Shown here piece after piece: positions 56,504 to 64,000 of a DNA stretch of 64,000 nucleotides. Position 1 is the first letter of the stretch. Every line of letters begins with the position of its first letter. The DNA is taken from positions 46,497 through 110,496 of the forward strand of contig SZWC01003908.1 of assembly GCA_023375785.1 (NCBI GenBank), read 5' to 3'. Both the position numbers and the translations under genes were made by a program. This DNA is from Penium margaritaceum. Its lineage: Eukaryota; Streptophyta; Zygnematophyceae; Desmidiales; Peniaceae. The notes below the pieces were generated by a model. It was not told where the DNA came from. It did not search any database and was given only the letters and a program-made list of their open reading frames with translations.

Positions 56504-57640
56504 ATGGCGGGTCTGACTCCAGCCCGCCTTGAGGCGGGTATGTCCAAATTCACGAGGACTGGTTTTCCCTTGTGGAAATGGCAGTTTGAGATTGTCATGG
56601 ACGTGCGTGGCTACCTCGACATCCTAAAAGGGACCGAGACAGCACCAGCCAATGCGACCGTGACGATGCATGCGGCTGACCTTGCAGCATGGACGATGAA
56701 GAACAACATGGCTCTCGCCATTCTTGTGACGACCATCAACGAGACTCAACACTCCCACATCAGAGGATGCACGTTGGCTGCCGAGGCCTATGCAAAACTC
56801 GCACGCGTGCATCAATCGAATGCCCTAGCAAACCGACTCTTCATCTTCCAACGGTTGATGTCGATGAGGGTGAGCGAAGGAGAATCGATACCCGCATTTT
56901 TGCAGTCGTTCAACAACGTGGTGTAGGAGGTCCAGCAAATGGAATCAAATCTCGACTCCAACATGCGTGCCATGATCCTTCTTATGGCGCTGCCGAAAAG
57001 CTGGNAGACTCAACACTCCCACATCAGAGGATGCACGTTGGCTGCCGAGGCCTATGCAAAACTCGCACGCGTGCATCAATCGAATGCCCTAGCAAACCGA
57101 CTCTTCATCTTCCAACGGTTGATGTCGATGAGGGTGAGCGAAGGAGAATCGATACCCGCATTTTTGCAGTCGTTCAACAACGTGGTGTAGGAGGTCCAGC
57201 AAATGGAATCAAATCTCGACTCCAACATGCGTGCCATGATCCTTCTTATGGCGCTGCCGAAAAGCTGGGGGTCCTTGATCACCGTATTTGGCGGTTGGAA
57301 GGAGGCAGATCTAACGTACGAGGCTGTCGCCAAACACGTCCGCAACGAGTTCATGCGACGCAGTGGCGCTGCGGCAAACATCTCAGCCCATGCCTCTCAC
57401 TTTGGTGGACAAAGTTCAAGATCTCGCTCCAGTCAAGGCAACAGCAGAAGCGGTGGCGGTGGAGGGAAAGGCAACGGTGGCGGGAAGAGTTCCAAGAAGC
57501 CCGGCAACTATCACAACTGTGGCAAGGTTGGGCACTGGGCTAGGGACTGCCATAGTCCCAAGAAAGAAGGCGGGAGCAAAGGTGGAAAGGAGAAGAAGGA
57601 GCTCACCAACATGATGGCTAGGGGGCTGCCCATGAAGGGC
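56504..57640 (+). pseudogene. Element A gag
   Basis: Gag starts MAGLTPARLEAGMSKF and has the copia gag landmark FPLWKWQFEIVMDVRGYLDI, then LANRLFIFQRLMSMRVSEGE, a Gly/Ser/Lys-rich basic stretch and a zinc-knuckle block (CGKVGHWARDC, about 57520-57555). Gag builds the cytoplasmic particle. The region includes the duplicated block around the N at 57005. Fossil. Confidence 0.88.
56742..57268. repeat. Exact 263-bp direct duplication around a single N
   Basis: 56742-57004 and 57006-57268 look identical from AGACTCAACACTCCCACATC to GCCGAAAAGCTGG, separated by one undetermined base (57005). This is the typical trace of two overlapping contig ends placed side by side. Confidence 0.93.
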
Positions 57641-59430
57641 GCAGCGATCATTAGGCCCGGAGCATTCGCCCTTGACTCGGGCACCAACCACCACTCATCA
57701 AAAGAGAAGGGCGGATTTGTCTCCATGGCCGAATCTTTCATGCGCATCAAGTATGCAAACGGCGGCGTCATCCAAGCCATGGGCGAAGGGGACAAGGTGA
57801 TCACGCTCAACGTGAATGGTGCGAAGAAGGCAATCAACCTTCAAAAGGTAGTGTACATGCCCTCCTTTGCAGCCAACTTGCTGTCCGTGTCACAAATCAC
57901 TGACAACAACATGAAAGTGGTGTTCACCAACAAGGAAGCGGTGGCCCTAAAAAACGAGGACATCAAGATTTTGTACACCAAAGATGATCTCATGCTTCAA
58001 GTTCCAAGAGTCGACAGCCTCTACGTGCTTCAAACCAAAGTCACCAAGGCGTCGGATGAGGGACTCGCATGTGCCACCAAGACAGTGGCACCGGAGCCAA
58101 AGGATGCACCGCCGGCGACCGTTGCGGCCGCCACATCAACCAAGGACACTGACACTGAGCTTTGGCACCGGCGATTCGGCCATGTGGCCAACAGGACACT
58201 GTAGAAGATGCATGAGCAAGAGGTAGTCCGCGGAATGGAAGGGTACACCATGAAGCATGGCGGAGGGTGTGCGTTGTGTGAACCATGCCTCCAAGCGAAG
58301 GCAAAGAAGAAGTCGTTTGGGAGAAGAGGTCAACGAGTGGAGCACGTTTTGGAACTGATACACATTGACGTGTGTGGACCCTTCCGCACACCGTCTAACG
58401 GAGGAAGCAAGTACTTCCTGACCTTCATTGACAACCACAGCCGCATGTTGTGGATCTACTTCCTCAAATCAAAGGGAGAGGTCAAGGAGAAGCTCCTCAA
58501 GCTCGTCGCCATGATGGAGTGGCAAATGTCCAAGAAGGTGAAGAGGCTCCGAAGTGACAACGGGGGTTAGTACGAGGCATGCAAGCCTTGGCTCAAGCAT
58601 CATGGCAGCCGCCACGAGCAAACCATCCCTTACAACCCCCAAAGCAATGGCGTTGCCGAGAGGATGAACCAGACCCTACTTGGCATGGTGCGAAGCATGG
58701 TCTTCAACGCCAAGCTCCCACCTCGCTTTAGGGCAGAAGCAGCAACAACAGCCTGCTACCTCTTGAATCTCACACCAGCAACCGCCTTGCGGAAGCGTGG
58801 AAAGTAGCAAGACAAGCAGCTGAAGACCCCACAAGAAGCATGGTCGAGAAAGAAACCCAATGTATCTCATCTGAAGGTGTTTGGGTCAACTACATGGGTG
58901 AAGATCCAGTCGGGAGAAGGTGGAGGCAAGCTTGACGCACGTTCCAGGAAGTGCGTCATGGTTGGGTATGATACATCGCACAAAGCCTATCGGCTTTGGG
59001 ACCAGGTAGCAGGCAAGCTCGTGAGGAGCCACGACGTTGTGTTTGACGAACACACCCTTGAAAAGGGAGAGCTGCTAGACCCGAACCTCGCTCCCAAAGC
59101 GGGAGAGTGGATAGTGTTACTTGAGTCTGGAGACCAAGCACCCGACAACTGGCTCGTTTTTCCAGCAGGTGGTGGGAATAGGAGAGTAGCTGCGGAGGAT
59201 GATGCAACATCTGACATGGATGCGGATACCGAGGCGTCCGAGGCTTCCGAGTCTGACTTGGAGGCTGACGACTCTTCTGACGATGACGACGACGACAAAC
59301 CACCACCTGTGGAAGCACCAGCACCAAAGCAAGAAGTTGCACCACTACCCCCGCACAGTTTGCGACCAAAGAAAGCACCTTTGCGGTATGAGGATGATTG
59401 GACCGGCCTTACCTTGTCGTGCATGGCTTG
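57641..59430 (+). pseudogene. Element A protease, integrase and linker
   Basis: Protease motif LDSGTNHHS (57671-57697). Integrase zinc-binding part with LWHRRFGHVANRTL (near 58160-58200) and CALCEPCLQAKAK (58270-58310); core with HIDVCGPF, LRSDNGG and NPQSNGVAERMNQT; C-terminal GYDTSHKAYRLWDQ. An acidic linker (SDLEADDSSDDDDDD) follows to about 59330. Order is standard copia. Fossil with a few breaks. Confidence 0.92.
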
Positions 59431-60950
59431 GGCAGAGCCATCGACAGTGGCGAAGGCGATGAATGGCCCAGATGCGGCCAAGTGGAAGGAAGCAGTGGAT
59501 AGCGAGCTCGCGTCCATTGCCGAGAACGGCACGTGGGTGCTGGTGGATAGACCCGACAAGGTCCACATGATGGGATCCAAGTGGGTCCTCTGAGTGAAGA
59601 AGAAGCAAGACGGCAGCATCGACAAGTTCAAGGCAAGGGTAGTGGCTAAGGGGTTCTCTCAACGCCCAGGCTCCGAGTACAATGAGACGTTCGCGCCCGT
59701 CTTGACCTTTGCCTCCATCCGCTCTCTCCTTGGCATTGCAGTCACAAAGAACTTGGAGATACGCCAGATGGACGTTAGGACAACTTTCCTTTATGGGAAG
59801 CTTGACAAGGAAGTGCTCATGGAGGTGCCCAAAGGAGTCGAAGCTCCCGAGGGCAAGGTGTGCAAGTTGGTGAAAGTGCTCTATGGGCTGAAAATGGCCC
59901 CAAGGATGTGGTACAAAGAGATGGACGGTTCCATGACCGGCATCTCCTTCGTGCATTGCCAGAATGACCCGAGCATGTACGTGCGCGATGATGTGAGAGG
60001 GCTGATGCTGGTTGCGCTATATGTGGATGATCTGATCATCTGCTCGTCTTCAGTCGAGCTGCTGGATGAGCTGGAGTCTGACCTCAGCAAAAGGTTCAAG
60101 ATGAAGGACATGGGTTCTCTCGAGTACTACCTCGGGATTGCCATCCACCGCGACCGAGTAGTAGGCACCATCAAACTCAACCAAACCAAATACATCGGTG
60201 AGGTACTTAAGCACTACTACATGGAAGACTGCAAACCTCTCAGCACCCCAATGACGACTGATACAAAGCTGAAGGCCTGAATGTCGCCAAGTAATGAAGC
60301 AGAACAAAGGGAGATGCAAGACATCCCCTACCAGTCCACCGTGGGTAGCATCATGTACGCCATGGTAGGGAATCGTCCGAACATCTGCTATGCTGTAGGA
60401 CAAGTGAGCAGATTCGTGGCCAACCCTAAGCCACAACATTGGCAGGCAGTCAAGCGCATCTTGCGCTACCCGCAAAAGACACGTCACATGGGCCTCGTCC
60501 TTGGAGGCCAAGAACGGACCCCCTTCGCCTGAAGTGCTACACCGACGCTGACTGGGGAGGAAATCTCGACGATAGGAAATCCACCTCTGGATACGTGTGC
60601 ATCTTGAACGGCGCTGCCATCTCATGGGCCAGCAGGAAGCAGGATTGTGTTTCTGTGTCCACGGCTGAGGCAGAGTACGTTGCTCTGTCTGAGGTGTGCA
60701 AGGAGACTCAATGGCTGCGCAGCCTGCTTGGCAAAATGACAGTGCCACAGAAGGACGCCACGGTCATACACGTGGACAACATGAGCGCCATCTTGATGGC
60801 TGAAGACGAGATCATCTCTTGGTGAACAAAGCACATCAACATGCGTTACCACTACTCACGTGACCTGGTCATGAAGAACGTGGTGGACTTGCAGCACTGC
60901 GGGACGAAGAGCATCCTTGCCGACTGCATGACCAAGCCGCTGGAGAGCGA
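59431..60950 (+). pseudogene. Element A reverse transcriptase and RNase H
   Basis: Starts with AAKWKEAVDSELASIAENGT. Reverse transcriptase landmarks: VVAKGFSQRPGSEYNETFAP, IRQMDVRT, KVLYGLKMAPRMWYKEMDGS and catalytic YVDDL (60020-60034). RNase H landmarks: YTDADWGGNLDDRKSTSGYV, SVSTAEAEYVAL, VIHVDNMSAI and the ILADCMTKPLESD end. Closest relative in the window is element B. Fossil with few breaks. Confidence 0.94.
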
Positions 60951-61052
60951 CTTACACTATGCAGGAATTCGTGGATTCGGCATGAGGAGTGTGGCAGAAG
61001 AAGGGTGAGTCCAGAGGCATTGATGGAGTCCAATAAGCAACATATGGATAGA

Positions 61053-61069
61053 GGTGCAAGGGAGAGATT
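61053..61069 (+). promoter_or_regulatory. Polypurine tract of element A
   Basis: GGTGCAAGGGAGAGATT lies directly before TGTTGAAATAG of the right LTR; element B has nearly the same tract. Confidence 0.82.
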
Positions 61070-61724
61070 TGTTGAAATAGTATGCACCTTGTCCACTGCC
61101 TAGCTGGCTAGCTACACATACATACAAGGCATGTACTGCTCTATGGAGTATGTCCCCTTGGTCTGTTCGGAGATGGGCCAGGAATGCACTGCCCATAATG
61201 GGTATGTCCCCCCTGTGGCTCATCATAGGAACCATACCTTTTGGTCTTGGTTGAATAGGCGCCGGAGTCTCAAACGAGAGGTTGCGGGTTCAAACCCCGC
61301 GACGGCCGCAATTTTCTTTGTGGCCAAAACTGGGACAAGAAGCTTCTAGGAAGCTTACTAGAGCCTGCCTTGAGGATGACACTTGGCGGTCTAAGGACGC
61401 GCCAAGTAGGGCTGTAGGTTGAGGTTGGTTCAAGAGGAGCTACTACAAGCAGAAGCTTTAACAAAGCTCTACAAGTATAAAAGCTTGTACCTTGCATGCA
61501 TGCATTTACAGTTCTTGCCTTTGAGACTCCTCACAGAGTGTCCAACCAAAGGTAGACACTAAAGACCAACATGCGGACTTTGTGAGGTTGCAAACCAAAC
61601 AAACCTAAAGTGTGAATCCCTCGTTCGAGGGTGATATGTTATCTTGGTTGCAATACCAAGAGCGGTTGGCGGCCTCCCATGTCGGGACCCATTTCCTAGA
61701 CCGTTGCTATCCGGCGCATTGACA
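61070..61724 (+). repeat. Element A right (3') LTR
   Basis: 655 bp direct repeat of 55426-56078, ending CGCATTGACA before the duplicated TATAT. It has its own tRNA-like segment (61242-61307) and TATA box (61476-61483). Confidence 0.94.
61242..61307 (+). other. tRNA-like segment in the right LTR of element A
   Basis: Like 55597-55661, but with a perfect 5-bp T-stem (GCGGGTTCAAACCCCGC). B box GGTTCAAACC at 61287-61296. tRNA-finding software might call it as a pseudo-tRNA. Confidence 0.65.
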
Positions 61725-61729
61725 TATAT

Positions 61730-61847
61730 GTCCTCGGTTCTGTTGATGCCTATCGCAGAAATCTTCGTCCAAATGGGTGACCATGTGCTCAAGCGACAGG
61801 TAACATGGTCAAGCATGAACCCCCCCCTCCCCCGTCCTATCTAGGTC
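61730..61847. other. Short spacer
   Basis: About 120 bp between element A and the tandem array, ending in C-runs. Nothing recognised. Confidence 0.5.
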
Positions 61848-63287
61848 TGTATTGGTGGGATGTATTGGGTAGTGTATCTGGAGGGGGGTCGACTTAGTAC
61901 ACAAGTGTATAAATACACTTGTGTACAATTTTGAGCGCATGCAAGATACACCCTCCAATACAATCCTCCAATAGAATCGAGATGACTTGGGGGGGGGGGG
62001 GGGGGGAAGTACTACCAGTGGGGATGCCGTTTCATAGCTCGAAGATTCCGCAAAGGTTTATGATGCGCGTAAACAAGTAGTTACTTTTTGCTTTTCCAAA
62101 TACCGTTAAGATATCCAGATCAACACTTCATATCTACATTCATGTCTTTACAAAAGAATACACTTGTGTATTCTTTTGGTTGTCTATCCGCTACACTTAC
62201 CGATACACTTGCCAGATACATTCCACGATTTTCAGGGGGGTGGGGACAACTCGTCTCCCCCCTCCCCCTAAGTCAAAGTGTATTGGAGGAGTGTAATGGG
62301 TTGTGTATCTGGAGGGGGTTCGGCTTTGTACACAAGTGTACAAAAACACTTGTGTAAATTTTATAGCGTATGCAAGATACACACCCCAATACACTCCCCC
62401 AAAACACTCACGATATCTCAGGGGGGTGGGGACTACCCATCGGGGTGCCGTTTCATTGCTCGCAAAGTACCCATAACAAATGATACGCATAAGCCAGTTG
62501 TTGTTTTTTGCTCTTCTAAATATCTTGAATGTACCCAGATTGACGCTCCGCATCTACTTTCATGTACTTATAAAAGAATACAGTTGTGTATTTTTTTGTT
62601 GTCTATCCGCTAAAACTCCCAATAGACTCGCCAGATACACTTCATGGTGTTTAGGGGGTGGGGGATGGGGCCAAATCGTCCCCCCCCTCCCGAAGTCAAA
62701 GTGTATTTGGGGGGTGTATTGGGTAGTGTATCTGGAGGGGGATTGATTTTGTACACAAGTGTACAGATACACTTGTGTACATTTTTTAGTGTATGCAAGA
62801 TACACCCCCCAATACACTTCCCTAATACACTCGCGGTGTCTGGGGGGGGAGGGGGGTGAGGGACTACCCATTGGGGTGCTGTTCCATCACTTGCAAAGTA
62901 CCCATAGCGAATGATGCGCATAAGCCAGTTGTTACATTTTGCTCTTCTGAATACCATGAATATACCCAGATCGACGCTCCACATCTACTGTCATGTGCTT
63001 ATAAAAGAATACACTTGTGTATTCTTTTTCTTGCCTGTCTGCTACACTTTCCAATACACTCGCCAGATACAATTCACAGTGTTTAGGGGAGGGATGGGGC
63101 CAACTCATCCCCCCCCCCCTCGTCCCCCCCCCAAAGTGTATTGGGAGGGTGTATTGGGTAGAGTATCTGGAGGGGGGTTGATTTTTTACACAAGTGTACG
63201 AATAGACTTGTGTACATTTTTTAGCGTATGCAAGATACACCCCCTGATACACTCCCCCAGTACACTCGGGGTGTCAGGGGGGGGGGG
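61848..63287. repeat. Tandem array of about 430-bp units with internal palindromes
   Basis: Unit starts (TGTATTGG-type) at 61848, 62279, 62702 and 63137 give periods of 431, 423 and 435 bp; the fourth unit is partial. Each full unit has an inverted repeat TACACAAGTGTA...TACACTTGTGTA (first at 61898-61909 and 61914-61925), a second region based on AATACACTTGTGTATT (exact palindrome at 62152-62177 in unit 1) and long C- and G-runs. Short frames in it are not genes. I do not recognise the family. Confidence 0.92.
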
Positions 63288-63640
63288 GACAATGGACTCC
63301 GAGCGAATTACGCTCGCGACACTTGCGAACATTCAGAAAAGTAACTGCATGTCCCGTTCGCCTGCGAATACTGAAGTCTATTATGTCTCTAAATCTTGAT
63401 CACATACTATGTAAGACTAACATACCCTTAAGACATTCACAGGACAAAACTAGGTGACCTTAAAATTATTGAATACATCTTTAAATAAACAGACAATAAT
63501 GAATTACAATTCATTATCAATGATTGGGATTTTCTTTGAAAACAAAAATACATTTGTTCACTAATAAACTAGTGATGTATTTCGTGTATACATGTTAGTA
63601 AACTTCCAAGAAGCAAAGATAATGGAGTGTTTTTTGCTCT
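63288..63640. other. AT-rich spacer, nothing recognised
   Basis: About 350 bp of AT-rich sequence with no open frame of note and no recognised repeat. Confidence 0.55.
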
Positions 63641-63720
63641 CCACGAGTTCCAAGTTGTGCCATAGGTATGCCTCTGTTGGGCTTTAGCTATGTCCTAGTT
63701 GTACCCTTGTTGTGCCCATC
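63641..63720. repeat. Small remnant of the 11-bp minisatellite
   Basis: About seven degenerate units (GTCCTAGTTGTACCCTTGTTGTGCCC and similar) like those of 45603-55085, lying more than 8 kb from the main array. Confidence 0.75.
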
Positions 63721-63728
63721 ATTTCTGG

Positions 63729-64000
63729 GTACACGCTGGCTTCCGAAGCTTACGACAAGCTCAAGCGCGTGCACCAATCCACCTCCCTCGCGAACAGACT
63801 ATTCATCCTACAATGGCTGATCAGCATGCGGGTGAATGAGGGCGAATCAATCCCCGATTTCCTACAGGAGTTTGAAGGACTCCTTGGCAAGGCTCGCCAG
63901 ATGAACTGGGACCTTGACGAGAACATGCAAGCCATGATCCTCCTCATGGTGCTACCGGAGAGCTGGAGCCCAATGATCACCGTCATGGGCGGCTGGAAGG
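63729..64000 (+). pseudogene. Start of another Ty1/copia gag, cut by the window end
   Basis: The plus frame reads TLASEAYDKLKRVHQSTSLA, NRLFILQWLISMRVNEGESI, DENMQAMILLMVLPESW and ITVMGGWK, collinear with element A gag (AKLARVHQS, LANRLFIFQ, VSEGESIP). No LTR or gag start is visible to its left, where the minisatellite remnant abuts it, so the copy lacks its 5' part inside this window. Confidence 0.88.

Larger units (their letters stand above)
55426..61724 (+). mobile_element. Element A: near full-length Ty1/copia LTR retrotransposon
   Basis: LTRs 55426-56078 and 61070-61724 (about 93-95% alike in the stretches compared) are flanked by TATAT (55421-55425 and 61725-61729). The primer site follows the left LTR and a purine tract precedes the right one. 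Gag, protease, integrase, reverse transcriptase and RNase H all lie in order on the plus strand. It has roughly half a dozen breaks and is the best-preserved element in the window. Its LTRs contain a TATA box and a tRNA-like segment. A 263-bp exact duplication around a single N (57005) is probably an assembly artefact. Confidence 0.96.

Noticed and set aside
63288-63640. Host promoter or gene start near the window end
   Set aside because: AT-rich but without any supporting motif or frame.

Overview
The window looks like intergenic, repeat-dominated nuclear DNA of a plant-lineage (streptophyte) eukaryote. Almost all recognisable coding signal is Ty1/copia retrotransposon protein. Two kinds of primer-binding site match two parts of the plant initiator-methionine tRNA as I remember it. 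Nothing bacterial (operons, ribosome binding sites) is present. I cannot name the species. I see no complete host gene; two short stretches (near 6.6 kb and 23.3 kb) and one AT-richer region (36.6-42.5 kb) might hold host exons.

Layout. 1-1430: microsatellite, unassigned DNA and one copy of a short palindrome-rich repeat. 1431-6575: element D, an LTR element with no recognisable pol but a conserved unknown reading frame. 6772-14024: element E, an old copia element. 14424-23098: element F, copia, interrupted by part of element B (about 15922-18637). 23432 to about 35280: element G on the minus strand, same family as D, interrupted by minus-strand copia element C (29799-35009) and by a 187-base assembly gap. 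35590-36605: palindrome-rich repeat and LTR remnants. 36606-42480: less repetitive DNA with a Ty3/gypsy chromodomain remnant and a large fold-back. 42520-45490: 12-bp minisatellite. 45603-55085: 11-bp minisatellite, split by minus-strand copia element H (48102-53343). 55426-61724: element A, the best-preserved copia element, with a target-site duplication. 61848-63287: tandem array of about 430-bp units. 63729-64000: start of another copia gag.

How the parts relate. A, B, C and H form one group: A, C and H share a primer site complementary to the anticodon arm of initiator tRNA-Met, and the LTRs of A and B carry a tRNA-like segment. D and G form a second group with a primer site for the 3' end of the same tRNA. 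Their LTR starts and polypurine tracts resemble those of E and F, so E/F-like elements could have moved them in trans (inference). By-eye LTR divergence suggests H and A are youngest (about 94% identity), C and F about 90%, D about 87%, G in the low to mid 80s, and E oldest (under about 80%). This order agrees with the nesting of C inside G. All coding parts of these elements are fossils. The most unusual signals are the D/G reading frame, the tRNA-like LTR segments with two primer modes, the GTACCGCGG repeat family, several near-perfect palindromes, and the tandem arrays.
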